Source of the DNA: Larix kaempferi
Lineage: Eukaryota > Streptophyta > Pinopsida > Pinales > Pinaceae
DNA length: 64,000 bases
Direction of reading: 5' to 3'
NCBI GenBank assembly: GCA_027924585.1
Contig: BSBM01000423.1
Location: 5,108,001-5,172,000, forward strand
A program made the translations under genes and the position numbers. Positions within the stretch are counted from its first letter, which is position 1. Every line of letters begins with the position of its first letter. A model generated the notes under the pieces. The model had not been told where the DNA came from. It saw nothing but the letters and a program-made list of their open reading frames with translations, and searched no databases. Positions 24,607 to 36,343 of this stretch are shown piece by piece.

Positions 24607-24611
24607 TTATG
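24607..24611. repeat. target-site duplication TTATG (left, copia)
   Basis: TTATG is directly before the copia LTR terminus TGTTAATTTTG. The same five bases follow the other LTR at 53248-53252. Confidence 0.92.
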
Positions 24612-25212
24612 TGTTAATTTTGAGCATTAATTCAATATACTCTAGGATCTTTACTGATAGAATAACATGTACAGTATATCAATGCATATCAAGCATATCA
24701 AGCATATCAAGCATAGAAAGCATCACAAGAATCAAAAGCATGAGACATATAACACATAGAGTTTCCGTGGGGAAAACCCTAAGGTGAAAAACCCCACAAC
24801 TTCCTTAGAGATATATAGAGCCAAAAGTACAACCAAGTACAACCCAAGTACAATAGATAGACCTCCACTAGCAAGTTGATCCTCCTACTTCAATGTGGCC
24901 ACTTTCCAAGTGAGAGAAGTATGACTTTTGAGATGATCTAAATAGAGGATCCCGATCCTCTATTTATACTTGTCCTGACCTGCCTAATTACTTATGAGGC
25001 CAACTTGTCTAACTCAGCCTAATAACCTCATTTAATTACAAACCGGACCGAGACCCACATCAGGTGGTCTAATAGCCCATCGGCAAGTTAACCACTTGAG
25101 ACACTTGATAATACAAATGACGACACTTCACTATAGAGGTACAAAACATCTCTATAGGAGTACAAACAAATATACATAGGAAATACATTTCGAAGTTACA
25201 TATACATCAACA
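24612..25212 (-). repeat. copia 3' LTR (601 bp)
   Basis: On the minus strand it starts TGTTGATGTATATG and ends AAAATTAACA. It has an extra copy of a 9 bp unit (CATATCAAG) near 24685-24710 compared with the other LTR. TATA box and palindrome are listed separately. Confidence 0.95.
24943..24968 (-). promoter_or_regulatory. copia LTR TATA box abutting a 20 bp palindrome
   Basis: TATAAATA (24961-24968 on the minus strand) overlaps a perfect palindrome with 9 bp arms, TAGAGGATC and GATCCTCTA, separated by two bases (24943-24962). The palindrome lies where transcription would start, so the RNA 5' end might begin in or just after it. The other LTR keeps both elements with only the spacer changed. 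Confidence 0.7.
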
Positions 25213-25228
25213 CTCCCTCTTAACTAGG
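25213..25228 (-). promoter_or_regulatory. copia polypurine tract
   Basis: On the minus strand, CCTAGTTAAGAGGGAG immediately precedes the LTR start TGTTGATG. The G/A-rich 3' end is typical of the plus-strand primer. Confidence 0.75.
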
Positions 25229-25489
25229 AAGGTATTTCTCGACACATATCATCGGGCACAAGTCTTCTTCTCTAGATCATTGTCATCGAATCATCGTCAT
25301 CATCACAACTGCTGCTATCTCGTCCAATTTCTAAATCTACTCGTCATAGCAAGTTCTAGAGAGCCAGTCCTTTTTCATACTGGATGTAGGGCCACCACCT
25401 GCAGGTCTTCATCATCACTGGCCATACTGTGGAATCCTCAGGACTTATTACGTGCGTCACAAAACTTAAAAGAGTCTCTTTCCAAGTAA

Positions 25490-25890
25490 GAACCCTAAAG
25501 AGCATCTGAGACCTTTTTCGTCCTGTACAGATCTCCTGGACTGATTACATGTGACTCCCACCACAAAACCTTAAAAGAGTCTCTTGCCAAGCAAGAACCC
25601 TAAAGAGCATCTGAGGCCTTTTTCATCCTGTACAGATCTCCAGGATTGATTGCATGTGGTCATGGCAAATCCTCGAAAGAGCATCTGAGGCCTTTTTCAT
25701 CCTGTCTAGATCTCTCAAGTCTTCTTACATGCCATAGGACAAAGCCTTGAAAGAGCATCTAAGGCCTTTTTCATCCTGTCCAGATCTCCCAAGTCTTCTT
25801 ACATGTCCTCCAAGAGCAAAGCCTCGAAAGAGCATCTGAGGCCTTTTTCTTCATGTCCAGATCTCCTAGGTCTTCTTACATGCTCATCTG
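25490..25890. repeat. minisatellite in the copia 3' noncoding region
   Basis: Five imperfect units each contain AAAGAGCATCTGAGGCC, TTTTTCATCCTGT and CAGATCTC, at about 25498, 25607, 25680, 25752 and 25827. Spacing is about 72-110 bases. They lie between RNase H and the polypurine tract, where other plant copia elements also carry noncoding repeats. Confidence 0.85.
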
Positions 25891-25979
25891 CACAACCTGT
25901 TCCACGGCCACAGAGTATCAACCTGATACTCACCATACATCATCTTGATGCATGTCATTTGGAGCAACATCCTGAAGCT

Positions 25980-26410
25980 CGTCATCCATGATCATCCTGA
26001 TCATACAATGCATCCACCTAATGCATACCAAGTATCTACCTGATACATATCATCATACATGATCCACCTGATACATACATAGATACATGATCCACTTGAT
26101 CATACACGGTATCTACCTGATACATATCACCATACATGATCCACATGATCATACAATGTATCTACTTGATACATATACAGATACATGGTCCAAGCATCCA
26201 ACATGATGCATATACAAAATACATACTAATGATCCAACTGATCATATCCAACATCCACATGATGCATACATATACAAATGATCCAACTAATCATATCTAG
26301 CATCCACACGATGCGTACATATAAATGATCCAACTGATCATATCCAACATCCACATGATGCCTACATACATACATATAAATGATCCAACTGATCATACAC
26401 AGCAGAAACT
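25980..26410. repeat. second minisatellite, TGATCCA/CATGATC-rich
   Basis: Short units built from CATACATGATCCACCTGA and ATGATCCAACTGATCATA recur about every 50-60 bases. TGATCCAACTGATCA-type segments are partly self-complementary. The region has no coding capacity. It may be structural RNA or simple slippage. Confidence 0.8.
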
Positions 26411-26510
26411 AGAACATCATCCTGATGTTCATCATCCAGCGCTTACATCCACAGCCATGTGAAGGCTCCTCCTTCCAACATGCTTGGAATGGCTTCAGCA
26501 AATGTTTCCA

Positions 26511-26993
26511 TCACTTCTTCCTTGAAGTGTCATCGATCCAAAGGACACCAAGCCTCTCTCTGAAGTACTTGAACTTCACTCTGGCTAGTGGCTTTGTCGG
26601 CACATTTGCAATCTACTCATCCGTCGCAACATACAGGAGCTTCACTGCTCCTTTCTGCACCATATCCCTGATATAGTGATATTTGATCTCTATGTGTTTC
26701 GACCTGTCATGAAACACTGAGTTCTCAGACAGCTTCACACAACTCTGGTTGTCACAAAAGATACCAATAGCCTCCAACGGTAGATCAAATAACCTAGACA
26801 GTAGATTCCGAAGCCATACTGCCTCACAACTAGCCGAATAGGCTACAACATACTCTGCCTCGACTGTACTCAATGCTACGCAGGACTACTTCCTGCTAAA
26901 CCAAGAGATCACACTTGATCCCATACTGAAGGAACACCCAGAAGTGCTGTTCCTATCTGCAACACTGCCTACCCAATCTGAATCAGCATAACC
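26511..26993 (-). pseudogene. copia RNase H and C-terminus
   Basis: In frame after the RT I read GYADSDWVGSVADRNSTSGC (first acidic residues), STVEAEYVV (Glu), IFCDNQSCVKLSEN (Asp) and SKHIEIKYHYIRD, then VPTKPLARVKFKYFRERLG, the usual copia polyprotein end, with a natural stop at 26511. Three in-frame stops interrupt it, at about 26992, 26886 and 26613. The first is TAG where the family usually has an ordinary codon. It acts in RNA removal during reverse transcription. Confidence 0.88.
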
Positions 26994-28409
26994 CTATAGG
27001 TTAAACTTTTGATTTGCATCATACATGAGCCCATAGTCAACTGTACCCTTCAAGTACCTCAGAACATGCTTTACATCAATCAGGTGAACACCCCTCGGAT
27101 TCGTCAGGAACTGGCTCAATGTGTTCACAGCAAAGCAAATATCTGGTCTCGTGTTCATCAGGTACATCAAGGACCCAATCATCTGACGATACACAATCAC
27201 ATCAACAGACTCAGATGAAGCATCACAAAGAAGCTTCAAGTTCGATGCCATAGGTGTGGCCATGGCCTTGCAGTCCATCATCCCGAACCTCTTCAGGATC
27301 TCTACCGCATACTTCCCTTGTCCAAGGAAGATTCCATCTACACTATGCCGCACCTCCATACCTAGAAAGTAATGCATCAAACTCAAGTCCTTCATCTCGA
27401 ACTCGGCAGCAAGTTTCCTCTTTGTATCAGCAATCAGTCTATCTTCACCTGTTACAAATAGGTCATCCACATACAAGAGTAGTATCATAGGATTTCCTTC
27501 CTCAACCTTGTAGTAAAGGTTGGAATCTGCTTTACTCTTGGTAAAGCCCAAACTCACCAGGAAACTGTCCATCCTTCCATACCAAGTTCTAGGAGCTTGT
27601 TTCAAGCCATACAAGGCTTTCTTCAATCTGCACACATATGACTCCCTGTCATGTGTTTCAAAACTGAGTGGTTGTTCCACATACACTTCCTCCTCTACTA
27701 CACCATTCAAGAAAGCAGTCTTGACATCCATCTGGTGTATCTTCCATTTCATCACTATAGCCAGGGCAAGTATTGATCTGATGGTAGTGTACCTGGCTAC
27801 AGGGGCAAAATTTTCTTCATAATCTATTCCCTCTTTCTGAGAGAAGCCGGGAGCTACGAATCTTGCCTTGTATTTCTCTATGCTGCCATCTGCAACATGC
27901 TTGATCTTGTAGATCCATTTTGAAGTTATAACAGACTTCTCTTTAGGTCTTGGGATAACATCCCAAACATCATTCTTCATTATTGATTGGTATTCCTCGA
28001 TCATGGAATCCTTCCATTCTTTCTTTTCCGCTGCTTCTTCATAATTGGAAGGTTCTTTGTTTATAATATAACAGAGTAAAGCAACATAACTGGTGTGTGA
28101 TCTGGTTCTCTTCTTTGCTCTGTGTTCTTCTTCTGGAATGCCAAATCTTTCTGCATCTTGAATGAGCTCTCTAGCCCATGTAGGCTTCCTCTTGTGAGAA
28201 TTATTCTCACGAGGTGTATCCACAGGTTCTTGTGGATCTTCAATTTCACGATCAATATTTGGAATTGCTTCAGTCATGGTAGTGTCTTGAAATCTAATTT
28301 CCTTAGGTTCCTCATACTCTTCAATAGGTGTCTTTCTTGATTTGATGAATGCTGAGTTTTCATCAAATGTCACATCTCTGCTGACATCAATTTTCTTGAA
28401 CCCTGGAAA
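26994..28409 (-). pseudogene. copia reverse transcriptase (long open frame)
   Basis: A 459-codon frame begins with the integrase C-terminal spacer (FIKSRKTPIEEYEE) and carries the copia RT motifs: SKWIYKIKHVADGSIEKYKAR, QKEGIDYEENFAPVAR, HQMDVKTAFLNG, YVCRLKKALYGLKQAPRTWY and LLYVDDLFVTG. The catalytic YVDD is intact, as are LSLMHYFLGMEV and RPDICFAV. It is the best preserved RT in the window. A stop at 28409 cuts it off from integrase and another at 26992 from RNase H, so no complete Pol can be made. Confidence 0.93.
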
Positions 28410-29579
28410 TTAAATTTTGTAAGCCTTCAAGCTTTCACTGTAACCCACAAAGATACCCTTCTTTCCTGAAGAATCTAGCTTGGTTCTCTTTTCCTTTGGG
28501 ACATGTGTATATACTGGACAACCAAATATTCTGAGATGGCTAACTTCAGGCTTCTTACCAGAGAAGACCTCTTCTGGTGTCTTGTTGTCCAATATCTTCT
28601 GGGGTGTTCTGTTCTGCACATATACAACTGTCCTAGTTGCATCTGCCCATAGATGCATGGGTAGATCCTGGTCATGCAGCATTGCTCTTGCTGCTTCCAT
28701 GATTGTTCGATTCTTTCTTTCTGCAACACCATTCTGTTGTGGATTGTAAGGAGCAGTCAACTCCCTCTTAATCCCCGAATCACTGCATAGCTTCTTGAAG
28801 TCACCTGAGGTGAATTCTCCACCATTATCTGATTTGAAAGTCTTGATCTTCTTATCAATTTGATTCTCCATCAAGGTTTTGAACTCCTTGAATTTATCAA
28901 ATACTTCATCTTTGTTCTTCAAGAAGTAAACCCAAGTCTTCCTGGAGAAGTCATCAATAAAAGAGACATAGTAAACATACCCACTTAGAGAACTGTGTGA
29001 CATTGGATTGCACACATTAGAGTGGATGATTTCCAAGATTGTTTTAGCCTTGCTTTAACTACTTGGAAATGCCTTCTTTATGTTCTTTCATTTTGCACAT
29101 CCTTTGCAAACACCTTCATGCTTGGTCTTGATTTCAGGAAGACCTTCTACAACCTTGCTTGCAATTGGTATTGCTCTGTAGTGCATATGTGCAAGTCTTC
29201 TATGCCAAAGTTCACTTGGCTCCATGGAATCATGTACCATGGCATGTTCAGGTTGTCCCTTCAATTTATACAAACCTCCCTCTTGCTCTCCAATCACTAC
29301 TGCATCATCAATAGTCTTACCTTTTGGCCACATTAAAACTTGGCCATCCACAAATGCAACCCTCATACCTTTTGCATCCAATGCAGATACAGAGAGTAGG
29401 TTCTTCTTGAGTCTAGGTACATAAAGCACTTCTTTCATCTTCAAAGATTTTCCAGAATCTAGGTTGTAGGAGGCTTCAGCACTTCCTTTGATGGGATATT
29501 GGTAGTCATCCCCAAGTTTCACTTTATGGGGTGATTCATGTTCAGATAGATTTACAAAAGATTCCTTAAACCCAGTCAT
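28410..29579 (-). pseudogene. copia protease end and integrase, first Asp changed
   Basis: The frame at 29088-29579 holds the protease C-terminal half and the integrase zinc finger (ELWHRRLAHMHYRAI ... CKGCAK, HHCC intact). After two stops near 29087 and 29050 the catalytic core follows (28410-29036): the first position reads IIHSNVCNPM where the family has HSD, so the first DDE aspartate is asparagine (codon 29016-29018). FKSDNGGEF and NGVAERKNRT keep the second Asp and the Glu. The core ends with KKGIFVGYSESLKAYKI and a TAA at 28407-28409. The integrase is expected to be inactive. Confidence 0.9.
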
Positions 29580-30482
29580 ATGTTTGGAAGCACCACTATC
29601 AATAAGCCAATCATTACAATCAGGGGAGATAGTACCTGTAAGAGCAGAGATTAGAACATACTCTTCTTCACTTGATGAGTCATCATCACTTTCTGTTCTA
29701 GTCTTTTTCTTCGGAGGTTCATCATCTTCAGTAGCATGAGCATGATATCTTATTTTGCTGCCCTTCTTCTTCTTGTTGAAGTTGTTGTTGTTGTCATCCC
29801 TTTTATTATTGGGACATTCTTAAGCAAAGTGCCCCTTCTCATTGCAAGTGAAGCACCTTAGATTCTTCTTGTTTCTTTGAGTCCTATTGGGATGAGAATG
29901 CTCCCTTTTGGACTTACCCTTCTTGGTGTGGGCTGTGAGGGCTTGATCTTCACTTCCCATCTTTTCTTCTTTGGCTACAAGCCTAGCCTCTTCTTGAGAA
30001 CATTCCTCCCATAGTTTACTGAAGGAGATCAACTTCTTTCGAGCACAAATCCCTTGTATAAAGGAATCCCATGACCTAGGTAGGCTATTCAGAGTGGACA
30101 TCACAATTTCTCCATTATCCACTATTTCATCTACTGCTTCAAGTTGTTCCTTGATTTGAGAGACCTTGGAGAAATAGGATTGAATGGTCTCTCCATTCGA
30201 CATCTTCACTCCTTTCAATTGATTCCGTAGAGTCATCTTCAGATTTATGTTCTTCCCTTCAAACAACTTGGTTAGGGAATCAAACACAACCTTGGGTGTC
30301 TTTAGTGATGACACATGTGGAATAAGATGGTCCTTAATAGAATCAACAATGATTCTCTTTGCCTTGACCAAGTTCTTCTTGTGCAAGAAATTAGCCTCTT
30401 CATCCTCTAGGATAGGGACATCATCTTTTATGTATGAGTCCAACTCATTCTCTTCCAGGATTAATCCAATCCTATACTTCCA
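29580..30482 (-). pseudogene. copia gag (main part) and protease start
   Basis: This is Gag from just after the insertion point: WKYRIGLILEENELDSYIKD, then FEGKNINLKMTLRNQL and EQLEAVDEIV (UBN2-type capsid), then the zinc knuckle CFTCNEKGHFA-EC (CCHC). A TAA at about 29818-29820 interrupts the knuckle. The frame then stays open through an Asn/Lys and acidic linker into the protease active site WLIDSGASKHMTG (D-S-G intact, about 29600). Gag forms the virus-like particle. The N-terminal 20 codons lie across the nested array at 52020-52081. Confidence 0.9.
30478..30482. repeat. target-site duplication TTCCA (left, gypsy array)
   Basis: TTCCA lies in the copia gag just before the array's first LTR (TGATCCGG). 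The partner is at 52020-52024. Removing the array and one copy makes the gag frame continuous. Confidence 0.93.
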
Positions 30483-31105
30483 TGATCCGGATTTTATGAG
30501 CAGAACGAAATGAATACAGATTATTATCAGATGCTTAACACAAAATAACAGAGATACAGTAAAACTGGTTTTCTATTCAATAAGGAAATAAGCTAGAACT
30601 GTAAAATGCAGCGGAAAACAAGCTTGCTGGAATGGTGGCGGCTTATCTCTGAGAAGAGATGTGACGGCTGCGCTCATTTCGCAAGATGATGGTTACAATG
30701 AGGCTCTCAAGGCCTTTTACAATAAACAGGAATGTCAAAAACCCTAGACATCCAAAAACCTAACCCTAGGAGATGAAGCGCCAAAAGTCATGTGGGCCCC
30801 ATTTGGGTAAGTTAGTACATCAACTTCCCGGGGTCGTAACTCTTGCATACGATCTTCGTTTGGGGCGCTCGGTAGCCCGTTGGAAAGGTCTATCCGAGGT
30901 TTACAACTTTCGAATGGGGCCAAATGCATGCTAGGGGAAACCATTTGCCCCCCCAAATTGCCAAAAAATGTCATTTAGGGCCTCAAAATAGCCCCGAAAG
31001 TTTAGGACCCGAAAAACTACTAAAAATAGTACAATACCAAAATTGCCGTAAAACTGTTTTGAGCCAGTTGGAAAGGTGGGTGGCCACCGATATCCACTTG
31101 GATCA
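30483..31105 (-). repeat. array LTR 1 (outer 3' LTR, 623 bp)
   Basis: Left edge TGATCCGG follows the TTCCA duplication with no primer site, as expected of the terminal 3' LTR. By hand it differs from the other outer LTR (51397-52019) at about 25 positions. Confidence 0.95.
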
Positions 31106-31116
31106 ATCCTCCCTCC
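31106..31116 (-). promoter_or_regulatory. polypurine tract, unit 1
   Basis: AGGAGGGAGGAT on the minus strand lies between the pol stop codon (31117-31119, TAA) and the LTR start TGATCC. Confidence 0.85.
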
Positions 31117-32569
31117 TTAGGAAGCAATGGTCTCCATTGCGTTGAGTTCCCCCATCAGATGAGGAAATTTCTGCTGAATTTGGCCTTGGGTGAGCCACTC
31201 GCCTTGGAGCAGGAGCTGCCCTGCTTTGACAACTCGATAAAGCTGGATCCTTTGATGTCGAGTGCCCTTGATCTGTGTGTCTGCAATATGATCATTGGAT
31301 GCTTGTTGTAGGCAGTTAGGGTTGAGCTCTGTTGGTGTCAACTTCTCTGCTATCTCTGAGGTGTCTAATAGTGGTGGAAAATATGGCCGAAGGAGAGCCA
31401 CGTTGAAGACTGGATGCAGACCAAGGAAGGGGGGAATGTTGAGCTCAAAAGCATTGTCACCCACCGCCTTGGTGATGGTGTACGCCCCATAACGGAGTGT
31501 CCGAAGCTTTCGATGGGGCCCTATACGGCGTTCTTTCTGCAGATGCAACCAAACTTTGTCGCCCACCTAAAACTTATGTGGCACCCGATGTTGATCATGG
31601 CGCTGCTTGTACATGGCATTAGACTTCTGTAGAATATCCTGAACCTATTGGTGGATATGCTGGATCCGTTCAATGAACCAGGCAGCTTTGTCAGCTTCTG
31701 GGGACGAGTCGGTCGAGGTGGTCACAAGGGGAAGTGTGACATCCATGGGGCCCAATGGTTGGAATCCCAACCCCACCTGAAAGGGGCTGTGGCCAGTTGA
31801 GCTATGCAGGGCTTGGTTGTAGCTATGTTGGACATAGGGGAGACTCTCATCCCATGTGCGGGGGTGTGTTGAATTGTACATGCGCAGGATATGTAGGACC
31901 ATCCGGTTGACGACCTCCGTTTGTCCATCGGTCTGGGGGTGGAAGGTAGTGGATTTGGTGAGCTTGGTATCCAGCAGTGACCAGAGGCTTGACCAGAATG
32001 AGCTGAGGAACCGACTGTCACGGTCTGAGATAATGGTCTGTGGGATCCCAAAATTTACCCATACTCGTTCAAAGAAGAGCTTGCCAGTGGCTTCTGCTGT
32101 GATGTTCTTCTTGCAAGCGGCTAGAATCGCCATCTTGGAAAAGCGATCTACAACCACGAAAACACATTTCCCCTCTTGGTGGACGGGAGGCCCGACATGT
32201 AGTCCATTGAGATGGATTCCCACGGCCTGTCAGGAGTAGGTAGAGGGGTTTACAGGCCCTGTTTCTTAGTGGTCGGTTTGGCAATAGCGCAAGCGATGCA
32301 GGAACTAATATACTTGCCGACATCCTGTCGAAGTTTCGGCCAGTAGAAATGTTTCTACAACACTGCCACTGTCTTTTCGACGCAAAAGTGTCCTACCACC
32401 CGACTATAGTGAGCTTCCCAAATCAGCTTCGCACGCTCGCTTGATGGAACGCAGAGATGGCCCAGATGACACAACAACCCGTCCTGAAGATGGAAATTAG
32501 CAACCACTGAGTTGGTGCCCAACATTTGATAGGTGGTGGAGAAGTCAGGGTCTGTCTCGTAGAGGTGGG
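31117..32569 (-). pseudogene. array unit 1: integrase and C-terminal tail
   Basis: The zinc region (HYSRVVGHF ... SCIACAIAKP) is cut by a TAG after EKTVAVL (near 32352). A 4 bp loss near 32170 shifts the frame in the stretch that should read SMDYMSGLPSTK. The second Asp (IISDRDSRF) and Glu (TDGQTEVVNRM) survive at 31645-32223. After a TAG at 31643 the tail follows, then GDKVWLHLQKE, YGAYTITKAVGDNAFEL (GPY-like), HPVFNVALLRPYFPP and a C-terminal stretch ending WLTQGQIQQKFPHLMGEL. That tail resembles the end of a chromodomain but is divergent. Confidence 0.88.
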
Positions 32570-34169
32570 GCCATCCGGAGGTCTCGTGGCCACAAGAGTC
32601 TAGCACTGTGGTAAGTTCCGCCACTGGAGGTTGACTGAGGCAGTCAGCAACCCGGTTGGTACTCGCTGTTTTATATTTGATGTTGAGGTGCAACTGCAAT
32701 AAATATGTTGACCACTTCTGATGGCGGTCATTCTGCAGTTTTCCTTGGGTCTGCATGAACTGTAGTGGCTTGTGATCAGTGTGGATGATTGTCTCCTTCC
32801 CAAGAATGTAATGTCTCCACTGGCGGCAGGCTTGTATAATGGAATACATTTCTTTGTCATAGGTAGGGTACTTGCGGACAGCATCTGATAGTGTCTGACT
32901 ATGATATGCCACGGGGTGGCCGTGTTGAGTGAGAACGGCACCCACAGCATAATCTGAAGCATTTGTCTCGATTTCAAAGGGATGTTTCAGGTTCAATAAT
33001 GAGAGTACCGGCGATGAGCACAAACGCTTCTTCAAATCATCGAAGGCTTGTTGTTGGGACGGGCCCCACACAAATTTTGCCTTACCAGCACCCCTGGTCA
33101 CTTGGCTGAGGGCCCATGCGATATGAGAGAATCCCAGCACGAACCTGCGATAGAAATTGGCGAGGCCCAAGAAGCTCCGAAGTTCAGTGAGTGTGGTTGG
33201 GGCTGGCCAGTCACGGATGACCTAGAGCTTGGCTGGATCCACATGCACACCATGTCGATCAATGATGTAGCCTAAGTAATGGACCTTGTCCATGCCGAAG
33301 GAGCATTTTTCCAAGTTTGCATATAGTTTGTGCGTCCATAGGGTGTGCAGAACCTGCTGAATATGCTGCAAGTGTTCCTCCCAAGTCTTGCTGTAGATGA
33401 GGATGTCATCCAGATACACCACTACAAAATTGTTGGTGAAAGGTCGTAGGATATTGTCCATCATCCTCATAAAAGTTGATGGAGCATTTGTCAAACCAAA
33501 AGTCATGACCAGCCATTCAAAAAGACCTTCTTTTGACTTGAAGGTAGTCTTCCATACATCTGTCTGTTCTATTGGGACCTAGTGGTAGCCAGACTTCAAA
33601 TCAATCTTACTGAAGTATTTGGCCCCCTTGAGCTGATAAAGGAGGTCGTCGATTTGGGGAATAAAGTACCGGTTACGGACTATGATTTTATTCAGGGCCC
33701 GGTAATCAATGCAGAGTCGCTAGGTCCCATCTTTCTTCTGCAACCAGCATGATTGGGCTCCCACAAGGTGATGATCTGGGACGGATGTGCCCCTTGTTGA
33801 GCAATTCTTGGATCTGCCTCTTGATCTCCTCGTTTTCCAACAGAGAGCGGCGATAGACTGACCCATTGGGTAGCGGTGTTCCTGAGGTCAAATCGATGGG
33901 ATGCTTGACCTGGCAGTGCAGAGGTACCCCGGTCGGAGAGGAGAAGATATCTGAGTATCCTTCCACCACCGTATCCACTTGCTTCTGTTGTGTGGATAGA
34001 TCGGTCGTGGAGGCCTGGGATGTGGTTGCGATCTTTCTTTCACTCTTAGAGCGAATCACGAAGAAGACAAATTTCCCAGTCTGAGAGATGACCTTCCTGC
34101 ATTGCTTGGCAGAGATGAAGGAAATAGCACTAGGAGGGACTGCCTTGGGTATAATGTACAATTTCCTGT
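32570..34169 (-). pseudogene. array unit 1: RT and RNase H
   Basis: RT begins with SSPTGVPLHCQVKHPIDLT and SSPCGSPI. One inserted A near 33745 shifts the frame in VQKKDGTW, and the conserved Trp codon after it is TAG. Further TAG codons lie near 33582 (SGYHQ) and 33221. The active site [12 protein letters not shown] is intact. RNase H has ETNASDYAVGAVL, where the family reads ETDASDY, so its first catalytic Asp is Asn; EMYSIIQACRQW and HTDHKPLQF are kept. Confidence 0.88.
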
Positions 34170-35673
34170 TCAAAGAAATAATAACACTACGAGGCCTAGA
34201 CTCATATACAGCATGACGTTTCCATAAATAAGGTTGGCCCAAAAGAACATCTGAAACTTCGAGAGGAGCAACATCACACAATACCTCGTCCTTGAAGGGC
34301 TTGATGCCGTATGGCAGTCGGCACTATTGGCTGACGCGGAGATCGCTTCCTTTATGGAGCCATCCAATGGTGTAGGGTTGTGGGTGTGGCGTTGTCGGTA
34401 GGTCCAGGCGTTTGACGACCTCTGCTGAGATGCGATTCTTCTGGCTACTGTTATCAACGATTAAATGCAGCGGGGTGCCTTTTACCCACATCTGTGAATG
34501 GAAGAGGCGTTCTCCTTCTTCTGGCTCGTCTGGTTCATTAGGCTGGAGCTTGGTGGTAGCAATGGTGGCACTGGGTTCCGTGTCAATGATCCATCTTCCC
34601 CTTTCTGGTTCGAACTCAGAGCCAAAACCCGCATCTGATTCAGATGCTTTCACTTCGACCACCAACGACTGCTTTGAGCAGCAATCAACAGTGTTATGCC
34701 AAGGGCTCTTATGGAAGTCGCACCACCTCCCAGTATCTTTCTTTATTTTTTCGGTGTCCTTCTTTGCTTGCAGCTTGGACTGGTTGTCCTGGTACTGTCC
34801 ATCTTTGCTCTGTCCTTTATTCTGTGGGTTGGGGCTGCCCTTTCCTGTCTTTTGCTGTGAAGGGTTCCCAGGCCCAAATTGCCGCATCTTTTGTTTGAGC
34901 TTCTGCTCGATTTTGATGGCATATTGGTAGGCCGCGCCCAAGGAAGAGATGTCAAGAAATTCCATTTCGGTCTAGATGTATCTATGCAAACCACCGCGAT
35001 ACTTGAGCACCAGATGTCGCTCTGAATCTTTGATAGCCAGCTTTGTGCGCAAGGTATGGAAGATATTTGTGAACTCTAGCATTGCTTGGTCTCTTTCTTG
35101 TCGCAGTGTGGTCCATTTGGTATACAAGTCGTCATAACTTCCAACAGGGTAGTATTGTTCCTTAATAGCATCCCTAAAGGATTCCGAGGTGGCCGTGACT
35201 GAAAATAATGAGGCTTCTTCTGTGTCCTTTTGCTCGCAGAATGTTTCCCACCAATATTTGACATGGGGAATGGCTTTGAGGAGCGCAAAAGTAATCTTTT
35301 CTTTATTCGAAAAGTTATGGACAGAAAAATACCCTTCTAGTAGATTCAACCACCTATCTACAGCATCTGCATCTATCTGTCCTTCAAATATAGGGATATC
35401 GAAGTTGATTTCTACCTTGAAGGGGGCGGCGCCTCCGCTCGAGGAAGATGCGTCGCTTGTTGGTAGTCACCGAAGGATTTGCGCGAAATTATCCATCATC
35501 TCGTTCCTCTGCTGCGTGAGGAATTCCTTAAGCAACATTTTGATATGATCTCCTGTCCCGTCATCTTTCTTTTCTCCTGCCATGAGAGGTTGCTTGGGCG
35601 TGCGAGAGCTTTTGTCCTCAAGAGAAACAAGCTCGAGACCCAATTCTTTGTACCCTGACCTCGTTGGGGACAT
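34170..35673 (-). pseudogene. array unit 1: gag and protease
   Basis: The start ATG lies 26 bases inside the primer site (MSPTRSGYKELGLE). Gag continues through NFDIPIFEGQIDADAV and LLEGYFSVHNFSNKEKIT, with a TGA at 35464-35466 and a TAG just before MEFLDISS (34966). The knuckle reads CDFHKSPWHNTVDC (C-x2-H-x4-H-x4-C). The protease active site is VDNSSQKNRIS instead of VDSGSQKNLIS, so D-S-G is lost. A TAG at 34321-34323 follows. Confidence 0.88.
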
Positions 35674-35698
35674 GCATTAAGACGAGAAGGAGCAGATC

Positions 35699-35710
35699 GC
35701 TCTGATACCA
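35699..35710 (-). promoter_or_regulatory. primer binding site, unit 1 (initiator Met)
   Basis: TGGTATCAGAGC on the minus strand is complementary to the 3' end of plant tRNA-iMet; one base separates it from LTR 2. Confidence 0.92.
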
Positions 35711-35711
35711 C

Positions 35712-36332
35712 TGATCCGGATTTTATGAGCAGAACGAAATGAATACAGATTATTATCAGATGCTTAACACAAAATAACAGAGATACAGTAAAACTGGTTT
35801 TCTATTCAATAAGGAAATAAGCTAGAACTATAAATGCAGCGGAAAAGAAGCTTGCTGGAATGGTGGCGTCTTATCTCTGAGAAGAGATGTGATGGTTGCG
35901 CTCATTTCGCAAGATGATGGTTACAATGAGGCTCTCAAGGCCTTTTACAATAAACAGGAATGTCAAATACCCTAGACATCCAAAAACCTAACCCTAGGAG
36001 ATGAAGCGCCAAAAGTCATGTGGGCCCCGTTTGGGTAAGTGAGTACATCAACTTCCCGGGGTCGTAACTTTTGCATACGATGTCCGTTTGGGGTGCTCGG
36101 TAGACAGTTGAAAAGGTCTATCCGAGGTTTAAAACTTTCGAATGGGGCCAAATGAATGTTATGGGCAATTATATGGCCCCCCAAATTGCCAGAAAGGTCA
36201 TTTAGGGCCTCAAAATGGCCCCGGAAGTTTAGGACCCAAAAAACTGCTACAAATAGTACAATACCAAAATTGCTGTAAAACTGTTTTGAGCCAGTTGGAA
36301 AGGTGGGTGGCCACTGATATCCACTTGGATCA
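35712..36332 (-). repeat. array LTR 2 (shared, 621 bp)
   Basis: It serves as 5' LTR of unit 1 and 3' LTR of unit 2. It differs from the other four copies in the block near 36150 (AATGAATGTTATGGGCAATT). Confidence 0.95.
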
Positions 36333-36343
36333 ATCCTCCCTCC
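36333..36343 (-). promoter_or_regulatory. polypurine tract, unit 2
   Basis: It has the same AGGAGGGAGGAT as unit 1, between the pol stop at 36344 and the LTR start. Confidence 0.85.

Noticed and set aside
26425-28340. Plus-strand frames across the copia RT
   Set aside because: The minus strand carries a 459-codon RT with all motifs; the others are shadows.
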